From the NCBI GenBank assembly GCA_940671915.1, contig CALNVZ010000649.1, positions 2,261,247 through 2,325,246 on the forward strand: 64,000 nt of DNA, written 5' to 3'. Numbering within the stretch: position 1 is the stretch's first letter; each line of letters begins with the position of its first letter. Origin of the DNA: Paracentrotus lividus (Eukaryota; Echinodermata; Echinoidea; Camarodonta; Echinidae). Shown in pieces: positions 25,932 through 38,200 of this stretch. The position numbers and the translations under genes are program-made. The notes beneath the pieces are model-generated. The model had not been told where the DNA came from, did not search any database, and was given only the letters and a program-made list of their open reading frames with translations.

Positions 25932-26446
25932 ATGGGTTGATTCATATTCCATCAGCCTAGTGCACAACAGATGCTACTGTGGAACTTTTTAGACACCTCT
26001 ACTAAAAAGTGATAGCATTTGATGGCATTGAATAAAACATCTTGTATTCATCATATTTGGAATATCTCGGATTTATCATGGATCATATAAAAGACAAGCA
26101 GTGGACACGCTAAACAATCTCGTTGACAACATCAGGTTCTGACCTCGACAATTTGAGAGCCCTGAATATATTCAAAATCGCCTTTCACACCCTTTTGCAC
26201 TGTCACAGGGTCACATCTCTATTGACATAACATCAAGTGACCTTGTGGCAGAAAGGAATAATACATCAAAGTGCAACAAATAAAGTCATGATATTTGGAT
26301 GATCTTCTCCAATCACCTAATATTCCACTGTAGGATTGAACCTTGGATGCTGTATCCGCTCTCTAGGAAATATTTATTTGAGCGTTTCTCTTTAGGATAC
26401 CAGTGGAACGTTCTTTTCATCCAGTGAACTGTGTGATTCATTGAGA

Positions 26447-26537
26447 ATGGCGTGTGTCAACATTCTATCAGTACTACTATTCCTGACTTTATTAACAGTA
26501 CTCCATCTGCCCTCGGCGGAGCCATCAATAGATTTAA
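26447..26537 (+). CDS. DDR: DDR exon 1: signal peptide
   Basis: Thirty codons plus one base. The product starts MACVNILSVLLF and continues through a leucine-rich core to LHLPSAEPSIDL, a typical secretory signal with cleavage expected near residue 24. An in-frame TAG at 26393-26395 lies 18 codons upstream with no ATG of this frame between, which fixes the start. The donor is GTAAGT at 26538. The split codon (A + GT) becomes Ser31 when joined to exon 2. Confidence 0.85.
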
Positions 26538-29500
26538 GTAAGTGCAATTATTATCTATAATTTTATATTAGTATTTCAGGTTACCCTTCATTTTATCTTT
26601 TCCTTGTCATATAAAATAATAATGTACCCACTTTGTTTGTTTATTAGATATAAGTATCTCGTCTTGCTTTGTGCATGTACGTACATGTGTCTGCCATTTC
26701 TGGTATCAGTGTCTTTCATAGCTTTTTTTAAAAAAAATTTAGGGGGGGGGTACTTGGCAATTCTCTTTCCTCATCTCTCTCTCTTGTTGGATTTATCTGT
26801 CTCTCTCAACTTTTGATAACGTTTTTTTTTTTGCTTTGATTTTCCACTCACTTTAATTTCTATATTGTACATCCATTTGGCTCTTCCCTTTTCACTTTGC
26901 TTTTTGGGAAGTAAATGCCCCTCTCCTTCTCTTTATATCTCTCACCCCCCCCCCACACTCCCTCTTTTTCTTTAACTTTTACTCTTTCATTTTGATACCC
27001 GACTCTCAATGTAGATGGCTTCCTTCCAGGTGAGGATATCCACCTTTGTAAAGCCCGCATGAAATTTTGCCAAGCAGGGCTCGAAATTTACGGTTGCCCG
27101 GTGGCAAATGGCAACCTAAACTGCCGTCGGGCAACCTAAGAATGTCGCTTGGTTTCCCGGGCTGGCAACCAAAGAAAAAAAAAGGGAAAAACTAACCCCA
27201 GTAAATAGCATTTAAATATCACTTTTTCATTGGATTTACTATCTGGTTCGTATATTCTATAAGTTTTTGGGGCCATTAGAATCTATAAAATGACATTTAT
27301 AGTCATTTTAAAAGGCTCAAAATGAATCTTCATTTCCGTTTTCAAACTATATTTTCGCCGTATTTGCTAGTTCAGTCCCACCTATACAAATATGTGTCAG
27401 TCTATGAAAATTGCTTGCGAGGATTGGAAGTTTTCCCAATTATTTCTAGGGTTAAATGTGGGTCTTGGTTGTCACTATTTCTAATAATAAGCATCAAAAA
27501 TAATCCTTGTGATATTTGTTTGCCTCAATTCATTCTTAGTGTTCTGAAATAATCGTTGAAACATCGATATCCTACGCACAAACTGCACCAGGCTGATAGG
27601 CTTACTCTCTCATTTCTCCCCCACAGCTTAGGGGGAGGAAGGGCTTGTCAAAGCCTCAGTGACCAACTGTTCGTTTGAATTCTCCAAACCTGACAGGGGT
27701 TTTCTATTCCTCATTTTATGAAATACCAAAGTCATTGCATGATCATAAATAGATCTCAACTTATTTTTTATATGATAGAAGATATATAATGATCAAAATT
27801 AGACCCTAGAAAATGAAAACTTGCATTCTATGAACTTCTGCGTTTTCATCTTTCGTTTTTTCTTCTTAGGGTCCATGTACTATGTACTACATTAGCAGGA
27901 TAGGTATGAACACATTGCATCTTTCAGCATCTCTTTCCTTATTTTTTAAACAATATTCTTCCAACACTATTGGATACACATGACAACAAGGGAATTTGAT
28001 ATATAATTGTTGATCAGTGGGCTATAGGCCTAATATTAGAATCTATCTAGACTAGGCCTAGACTCTAACTGTTAGATAGATATTTTTATTACCGTATTTA
28101 CTTTTTTTTTTTTTTTTAATTTATTTTTTTTGTAGCAGTTCATCCAAGGCCTAATAATACTTTCTAATTGAATAATTTTATTCTTCTTCAGTATGATATC
28201 AAAAGCCATTTTGGGCCCTTTTTGGACCTATTAAGCCTATAAATTAAATAGTTTAATTAGGCTAACTCTATTTGATATTGAATGTTAGGGACTTTTTACA
28301 GATCATTCTTACTTCAATGCCCGACACAATAGATCTAGACTAAAGTTAATTCTTCCAAACAATAAATAAAATGAAATCTTGAAAGTATCACTTGCATTTT
28401 TTCAATAAAGTGCAACTTCCTGGTTCTTTTTAAACCCCGTCCCTTAAAAAGACATTAATTAATTGAGCCCTTCATTTCTTGGTTTTTTTTTAGTGATACG
28501 GGCCACCAAATTCATAAAACTTGTGGCAACCTAAACTGTCATTTGGCAACCTAAAAAACTTAATTGGTTGCCCAGCCGGCAACCAAAGAAAAAAGTTAAG
28601 CGAGAGCCCTGCCAAGATTCCAAATCTCTAACTTTGGATATTTTCTCTCAAATTCATGAACTTCTGCTCCTAGAATTGGGGCCATACTTCCTCGACAGCT
28701 CACAATGTACATATTGGCAATATTACAGGATGTAGTTAGAAGAACATGTATGATCTAAATAACTCTCATTTGAGCCGATTGGTAGGAAAAATATAGAGCA
28801 TGATTTGATATAATAATTTGGCAAAACTCACAGGATGTTCAAGTAGGTGTGATCCAAATATCGTTCATTTGAGTCATTTATGTTTGGGCAAATTTAGAGT
28901 AAGCCGATTTCGTTACTGCAGCTACACTTCCTCATCCCAAGTATAAAGGCCCGTCCAGTAGTTTTATTTGCATGAAGAATTATTTCCATGGATTTGAATT
29001 GGATGCGACAGATGAAATAAGACTTAAAATTTGTAAAATTGTATTGGACTTGAAATAGATAAAAACATTTGAAATTGAGACTCATGAGTACAAGAAGGAT
29101 GAAAAAGAAATTTACTAGAGAGGAGGGGGAAAAAATAGTTCATATATTATAAGACATGCAAAATTGTTATACATCTACTGTAAGTTTTAATGAAAGCAAA
29201 GAAATGAGGAAGAAATTAATGCAAATTTTTAAATGGAAAATAATTTGGCAGTTTTCAGACATATTTAGATAGGAAAGAGCTGGCAGTTTCTCAACTTTCT
29301 TTAATGATTAAAAATGAAATTGCAACAAAAATATAATGCAACTCTTAACATATAGCCTACTTAATTCACAATGGATACTCACACTGTATGCGTACACCCA
29401 CTGCCAGCACCTTATCGTTCGTTTGGTAATCAGTTTTCAGATCAAAACAAATTGGCCTAATGACTTGGAATTTAGGTATGCGATTATAACCTTTGTTTAC

Positions 29501-32500
29501 TGAGAGGCTGGCAGGTGATTCTTGGCAAAGTTTCTTACTGTTCTTTAAGCGCTGAGTTCCTATTAATACATTAGGGGGTGTGCAAACAAGACCTCATTTA
29601 TGCATGTAGAATGACCACTGCAGATTTTATTGGATCTCATTATTAGGCAAGCACAGAGCAATGATATTCAAAGAAAATAAAAAAGTTTCTTGATAAAAGA
29701 TATTTTGTGTAGCAATCAGATAAAAATGCATAGCAAATTGTGATGCGATACGAGGAAAATTATTCCCTGGGGTGCAAAATTTAATAATATTGATTGATAA
29801 TCCTTGTTTGATATGGATGGATGAAAGAAGGCGATACCTCTGTATACCTCATTTGTGTATGTTTACACATTTTACTTTTACACTGTATAGGCCTACACTT
29901 TGGTTTAGATAGTCTTGACAGAAACAACAAAATATCCACCTTTTTCTATTCTCTTGAATTTCATGAATCCAAACTATTTACAATATCTGGGTTTTGGTGG
30001 TTCAATGACCACATAGACATGACCCCTGGGATCTTAATATCTATAAAGTTCCTGGAACCACATTACAATATACCACACATTTGTCCCTCAAGCCCTTTTC
30101 ACCCTGTTTTGGATGTGGGTCATTCCATGCCAATTCACCCAATGGGTTACACCTACCGTCTCAGATTTGCTCATTTTGTACACATAAAGTTTAACATTAC
30201 CTTCCCATGAAAACAAAAAATTAGCGTAAACGGTCCGTCGGTTCCGAGCAATGGCCGCCCTTTTGATTCGTTTTGGCAAAAATGGGTGTGACCTTCCATT
30301 TCAACGGACAATACTGAACTGGTTGACCAATTTTTGTGAAACTGGTACCATTCAAAAGGAAATTCAAAGAGGAATTCAAAAATGGTATCAAAAATATTAT
30401 TGGAGCAATTTAAAGTGCTATGACCTTTGACCTTTCCTTTAACCTTGATTTTGACCCCCAGACGAATAATATTTTTACTTGATTTTTATGTATGTTAATT
30501 GTCAGTATTATATTAACATAACATGTGAATATCTAGGATGATATTTTATTCTTCACCTTTAAAAACTCTTTTTAATGTAATTTACAAAGTTACTGTTACC
30601 CCACATACTGATATTTGTGTTGGTAATGTGTGTACAAGTCTCCATTATAGGCTTACTTGAATACTTCCAAACTGAAGTTAAATTACATTAAATTAAAAGG
30701 AAACTAAACATTTCAGGTAAAAAAGGAAACATTATAACATATTGACAATGTATACATGTACGTAGACTCCATTTGCATATGAATAGAGACATTTGTTTAG
30801 CCCTTTTGATTGGGGTGCAATAGGTATACATTCAAATCATCAGAAATCTGCGGTTTTGACAGAAACAAATGCTTCCTACATGTAGTCAGCTCTACTGTCC
30901 CAAACTGGATACATCCCTGAGATCTTTGAAGCATCAGCAACAGATATGGAATACATTATGGCATCTGATTGTAATGTTACTTCAGTTTGAAAGATATTCA
31001 TATGTTAATGGAGTCTTGTACACACATTACCAACACAAAATTCAGTATGTGGGGTAACAGTAACTTTGTAAATTACATTAAAAAGAGTTTTTGAAGGTGA
31101 AGAAATAAAATATCATCCTAGATATTTACATGTTATGTTAATATTGTACTGACAATTAACATACATAAAAATCAAGTAAAAATATTATTCGTCTGGGGGT
31201 CAAAATCAAGGTTAAGGAAAGGTCAAAGGTCATATGCACTTTAAATTGCTCCAATAATATTTTTGATACCATTTTTTTTTCCTCTCTGAATTCCTTTTGA
31301 ATGGTACCAGTTTCAAAAAAATTGGTCAACCAGTCCAGGCGCATTGTGCCGTTGAAATGGAGGTCACACCCATTTTTGCCAAAACGAATCAAAAAGGGCG
31401 GGCCATAGCTCGGAAACGACGACCGTTTACGCTAATTTTTTTTGTTTCATGGAAGTAATGTACTTTATGTGTACCAAATTTGAGCAAATTCTGAGACGGA
31501 AGGGTGCAAAATTGCACTTTCATTGGGTGAATTGGCATGGAATGACCCATGTGTATTTGGACGTTTACATTCTGTAATACAATTTTTAATGTAATAATTT
31601 TCCATAAATCATGACTTAATTATTCACACATTTTCCAGCATTCTTTTGAATTTCATGAATCCCAACTACAATGTATTTACAATATCTGGGTTTTTGGAGT
31701 TCGATGACCACACGGACATTGCTCTTGAGATTTCAATATCTAGAGTTCCTAGAACTACATGTAGACTACAATTTACCATACATTTGTCCCTCAAGCACTT
31801 TTACACCCATAATTTTGTATATATTAATTTGGACGTTTTCATTCTGTAATACAAATTTATTTATGTTGTAATTTTCCATAATTCATGATATGATAATTCA
31901 CACATTTTCCAGAATTCTTTTGAATTTTATGAATCCCAACTATTTACAATATCTGGGTTTTTGGAGTTCGATGACCACATGGACATTACTCTTGGGACCT
32001 CAATATCTAGAGTTCCTGGAACCAGACTACCACATATTTATCCCTAGAGCACATTTTTCATATTTGTTTGAAGTTGAAGTATGTCTTTTGTACCACAATT
32101 TAATACAAGTGATGAACATATTTGTGGTTATATTTGCCAAGTATATTTAAGGTGCTATTTAGATTTTTTGCTTTGTTTATTGACTTAAAGATATCTCAAT
32201 CAGAAGTGTTGGAGCCTCCTGCACAGAATTTCCTGGAATTGTTTGTAAATAGGTGACAGTTTTTAGATTTGTTTATCATATTGATATGAAAAAAAAGAAA
32301 GAAAAAATGTAATGTAATTAAAGAGAATCGAGTGTGGGGAAAGGTGAACAAACTTTATAGCATGAGTTTAAAAATTCTTTTCATGGTATTTAGGAAGAAT
32401 ATTATAGTAGAAATGTCCACTGCAAAGGATTGCTCTTCGTATAAACAAATTGTTGAAATGCTTGGGCCAAAAATTTATGTGTAGTCCCATACATGTACAT

Positions 32501-35176
32501 GCATTTTTGTGTTCAGGGTTTGTTTAATACTCTCAGCAGAATTGGGTTAATGTCATAATCATTATGTCCATTTCAAAACCTCACAGCTCACAGCAATTCT
32601 TAGGTGAATCAACATCCTCAATCACTTTGAGACAGTTTCTTCCACCAGGCCTCTACAAAAATTTTATTTTTCGCTTGCCCTGTCGGGCAAGTGAAATTTG
32701 GTTTTGCTTGCCCACAAGAAAAAAACACTTGCCCGAATTTTCTTTTCATTTTCTTTGTTTAGACCCTAATCATGATTTTATTTTTAATAGCAGCTACCAT
32801 CTGAGACCTAATGAGAGTCCATAAATGACGAGCGTATAGGAAGATTGCATACAAGAATATTTATCCATTTTTTGTTTGGGATATTTTGTCTGATTTGTAT
32901 CCATAAACACACATTTTATTGCGTTTTTAAGGTGAAATGTCGCACATACATGTCCTATATCTTTCTCTCGAATCATGGCTTGCCCGATAGCGCAAGTGAA
33001 TTTTAAATTTACTTGCCCGCCAGTGGTTTTCACTTGCCCTGGGCAAGCGGGCAAGTGGGTTTGTAGTGCCCTGTCCACAATTCCATCTCATGATCACAAT
33101 AAGAGTACATGTAGCTAGAGACACATCTAAAATAGACAATAATATTGAGATGAACCCAAAACATCTGTCAGCATATTGTCACTCTCTGGCCATACTTCAA
33201 AGACGAAGGGCCCTTTACTTTACTCCAAATGGAAGTCATTCATCACAACCACTCGTGTGTATTATTGAAATGGGAGAACCAGAAATGAAATTCATGCCAC
33301 TGATGATAAACTTCTCTCTTCAAGTTAAATGATGGATGATGAATTTAGATGTTTTTTAATGTTTGAATTTGATATTTTGATGAGAAAATGAGGTTGCGGG
33401 GTAGAGAACGAATGCAGGGTAGCGAGGGAAAGTCCATTGAGCAGTTATTCTGGGATTTAATGATAGATGTTAGCATTTGGATGTCTTGGCAATGTGTGAT
33501 TAGAAAACGAGGGTATGTGGTCGAGTGAGAAGTCAGAGAAGCGTACATGTTCATTGATTAATTTCTCACTTTGTATTCAATAATAGATGATGCATTCAAC
33601 ATTTTGATGTGTTTAATATGTAAATTTAGGATTTAAGTGAGAATGACAGAGTGGGGGTAATGAAAAAAAAAAAAAAAAAAAGGCAGGGAAGCATGAAAGT
33701 TGATTTAGATACAGGATAATGAGTTAGTGAGGATACAAAGCACCAGACATCGTTACAAGACTCATTTATTTCCAGACAAGATGTAAAGTAAAACTACATC
33801 GAACCACTGATACAAGCAGTAGGCAGATGGACCTTTTGATTAGGGCTATCTCCACCATGAGCTTGAAATACATGTCATACTGGTTTTGTTCACAATGTGG
33901 CGGAAGCGATCACGGGTTGTTATATTGTAGGCCTACTGGTCAAAAACGGCTTTACTAATCAAGACAAAAGTATTGATATTGACCGTTGAATAAATAGTTG
34001 ACTTTAAGTATGAAAATTCATTAAAAAACAAATACAACAACAACAACAACAAAACAAAATGAACAACAAAATAAATAGATTTACATGTGTATATGTACTA
34101 TATGAATTCAGCAATGAATGAAACATCAATTTACACAAAGAAAAAGCCTACAGTAAATATATAAAGCTTACATGTAGTAAAAAAAAAAATTTAAACTCAT
34201 TTAATTATAAATGATACAATGTTGAAACTTATACCATTTCTTGTACATTTACTTTATGTATTGCTAGCAGTACATTGTATGTTACATAAACATTAATGGG
34301 TTTAATTTTTGTATTATAAAGATATCACTTGTCTGAAAAGCATAGTTTGATGTCTGAACTTGACAAGAGGGTGGATTAACAGGATTTCTTTGGATAAAAT
34401 TTGAGACCTGAGATTTCTGGGCTTACACCAGCGTGACTCTCTGTGATTGACAAGCATAATATCGTTCTAATTATAGTCTAGAAAGACAATATGGATGAGA
34501 GTAGCATTTGAAGTATTTGTAACATTTATAAATATTTGATGTTGTTGCCCGATTTTGTTTGAAAATATAAAATGACAACCCCCCCCCCCTTTAGTGCTCC
34601 TGTAGACAGTCCCATGCCAATTATTTCAGGGGGAAAAAAAATCTTTTCTTTGAGGCGGCTTTGTTTTCAATGGTTTAAAATTGAGGCGTTCTTTTTAGCC
34701 TAATGAGAGCTAAATTGCCCCCGAGCCCCTGTGTAATTTTTTCCTTGAACTACGCACTAGAAAAAAAATGTGATCATAAATTAATGAATGACTTGTCTTT
34801 TCTTAATACATACACATGTAACAATGCACAATCTAAAAGCAGATTTCAATTATGTTTATAATGATATTTCTAATGAATCATTGTCTGATTCTCAATCCGA
34901 TTCAAGGTTTTCAAAAAACCTCTTTGTCTTGTACCGTACCTCCATGTTAGAAGACCGGTGATCATGTTTTCTGACTAATTCCAGGGGGCAGTGTTATTGC
35001 CTTCAGCATTGATTGTACAGCATCACATCATCCAAACTAATTGATTCCAGTCTCAAGCTGTGTACTTTATTGAATGACTGGGGGCTGCCAGATGTGCACA
35101 AAGGGATGCACTTTCCAGAATCTCTCTGCTATCTCTCTGCAAGCACATTGGAAAATCTTCGCAACAAAAAAAAAAA

Positions 35177-35218
<42 letters not shown>

Positions 35219-38200
35219 AATAAATAAATAAATAAATAAAAAAATCAACGACAACAGGTGAAAAGGTTCACTCTTGAAGGAGTGAATATCAGAAGAGAGT
35301 GAATTGAGAGTGAAAGTCAAGTGAATTTGGAGTGGAAATCCACATTTTCACTCCATTTTTACTCTTGAAGTAGTGACCTCAGGGATCGCTCAGATTTTGA
35401 GTGATCCCTGGCATAGCTATAAAATTAGTGAACATAAGTATCGTTCACACGGCAAGCCAAGTTAACTCCAAGTTGTCCTCGAGGACTATGTTCTCGAGGA
35501 CAACTTGGAGTTAACTTGGAGTTAAGGCCCGTGTGAACGAACTCGGTGTTTATGTTCTCGAGGACAAGTCGGGGTTTATGTTCTCGACAGATCTTAGGGT
35601 TAAGGCTCGAAACTCCAAGCGGTGGGTGGTCTCCGATCGCGCGTTTGACCGTGTGGACAAGATTTTAACTTGGAGTTACTGTTCTCGAGGATAAGAGTGA
35701 CCTCTTGTGCAGGTTAAACTTCCGGTTCAGTACCTCACAAAACTTTGTGCGCTCTAAAAATTAACACGGCTGCCGATTGCATAACTAGCACGATACCTAT
35801 AAACTTCATTTTTGAATAATTAAATAAATAATAATCATACATTTGAAAGAAAACCTTAAAATATCGATATATTATTGGTATAAATTTAAATCTAAAATAG
35901 AAATAAAATGAAAAAAAAAGTCAAATAGACTGTAGTTGCTGGCTTGTTTTATTTTTGTTTTTCTTTTTGTAACACACGTGCACTTTTGAAACTTTCCACT
36001 CAGTTCAGAGCTTGCAGAGGCAACTCGCTCGATAGTTGGTGGTCGATACACCTATTTATTGATTGTTTATTAAAAAAAAAAAGAAGATTCAAACTGAAGT
36101 TTAATATACAGCTATACTTTACTTCTTGGAGAGTATATATGTTCTACTTCCGGTCATCGCGCCGCTCGCTTATCCTCGGGGATAACTATCCCTAGGATAA
36201 GCACTCCGTGTGAACGTAACTCGAGAACAAGCCGTCGGGGTTTAAATTCTTAAGGATACAGTCCTCGAGGACTAAAACCCCGATGGCCCCGTGTGAACAT
36301 AGCTATAGAGACAGAATTCACTCAAATTTCACTGTAAATTCACTCTTTGTGAAATTCACTCTGTCAAGACTGAACTTTTCCACCCATCCTCTAATAAGAG
36401 AGTATACAGGGTGACCCAGAAAAAAGGAAACCCAAGTTTGATCATCAATAATTTGAAAAATATTACCATGGTGATTATGAAATTTATATCACTGGAAAGT
36501 GCAACTCATTACCATTTTAATGATACCCCGCTCAGCTCACCAATGTCACGCATCACTGAACCTCATTGTTTTGAAAATGTCTTGCAAAATTGTGAGTGGT
36601 TCACTTTCACGCTCATTGAGATGGGTTGCTGCAATGTGCCTAAAAAGGAATCCAACTTTCATCATCAATCATTTTAAAAACATGACAGTAGTGATTATGA
36701 CATTTATATCACTGGAAAGTGCCACTCATTATCATTGTATTGATATCTCTTTCAGCTCACCAATGTCACGCATCACTGAACCCCATTGTTCTGAAAATAT
36801 CTTGCAAAATTGTGATTGATGCACTGTCATGCTTCTTACATTATCCATGGGGAACTGAAGGTTCTCTGGGTTGTCGTGACCAGTAACATGTTGAAATTAC
36901 CTGGATGGTAAGATTAAAGGACTAAATAAGTAAAAATTTCCAACCCATTTATCAAACTTATTTATTTTAAGTCACTGGAATGCTTTACTTAGATTTGTTA
37001 GGAATCTTTGAAGCAACTCATCTCAAGGAGCATGAAAGAGAACCTATCACAATTTTGCAAGACAATTTTCAAAACAATGGGGTTCAGTGATGCATGATAT
37101 TGGTGAGCTGAGAGAGGTATCATTAGAATGGTAATGAGTTGTACTTCCTAGTGATATTAAATTCTTAATCACCACTGAAATATTCTTGAAGTTATTGATG
37201 ATCAAAGTTGGGTTTCCTTTCCAGGCACATTCACTCAAACCATCTCAGGGTGCATGAAAGTGAACAACGCACAATTTTACAAGACTTTTTCAAAACAATG
37301 GGGTTTAGTGATGCGTGACATTGGTGAGGTGAGCGAGGTATCATTAGAATTGCAATGAGTTGCACTTTACAGTGATATAAATTTCATAATCACCATCGGA
37401 ATATTTTTTAAATTATTATTGATCAAAGTTGGGTTTCCTTTTTTCGGAAACACCCTGTATAACAAGGTTTTTAGGACTGTAAAATGTTGCTTGATATAGG
37501 TAGGCCCTACATGTAATGTATGTTCTCATAGTAAATAGTAATTTCATGTACTCTACAATGTATATTGGATATAATTCATATTAACTGAAGAAATAGCTTG
37601 TTATTTCAGAACTCTTTTTATAGGCCCCATCAAGTTTCCAATAGGCCTAATTATCATAACAATGTACTCAACTCTAGAAATTATAAGCCCCTGGAAAAAT
37701 ACTTGATCTTCATCTGAGTTATCTCATAGCCTATTTATGATAGTATTCATTGGGTTAAAAATAAATGTATTTGAAAAGTGCATTGTTCATCAACCTTTTC
37801 TACATTAAAAAATAAAGGAGAATTGTTTGTGTTTGGAAGCTTGTCAAGCACAATCAATTTGTTATGATGTAGTTTAGCAGCCTGTTATTACATTTACAAT
37901 AGGCGCTGCTGCACTAGCTCGAGCTAAAAAATAGCGCGCTAATTGGTAGATCGGAAAAAACTTGAAAAAAAGAAACTAGTCCTGCATTAGCTCAAGCTAT
38001 TTTAAAATTTCGCATTAACGATCTGACTGACCTTGAACAAACAAGCCTGATGTGTATTGCGCAACTGGTAACTACCGCTAGCGTATACACGCACAGGTGC
38101 ACAATTTCGTATTTATCTCGAGCTAGTGCAGGACTGCGCAAAATAGCGTGCTATTTCGTACCAAAACCGCAAACCAGCTCGAGTTTTTTTGAAAAAACCT

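Larger units (their letters stand above)
25314..26446 (+). other. Probable 5' leader / untranslated exon of the DDR gene
   Basis: This stretch is largely free of recognisable repeats and more GC-rich than its flanks. It runs without a GT donor of good quality into the exon 1 ATG. Its left edge may be a splice acceptor, a 40-base pyrimidine tract ending GTTCACAG at 25313, which would make it a 1,224-nt exon with the start codon near its 3' end. Alternatively a TATA-like box at 25391 starts transcription inside it. Several upstream ATGs are present, including an 81-codon ORF. RNA evidence would choose between these models. Confidence 0.5.
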
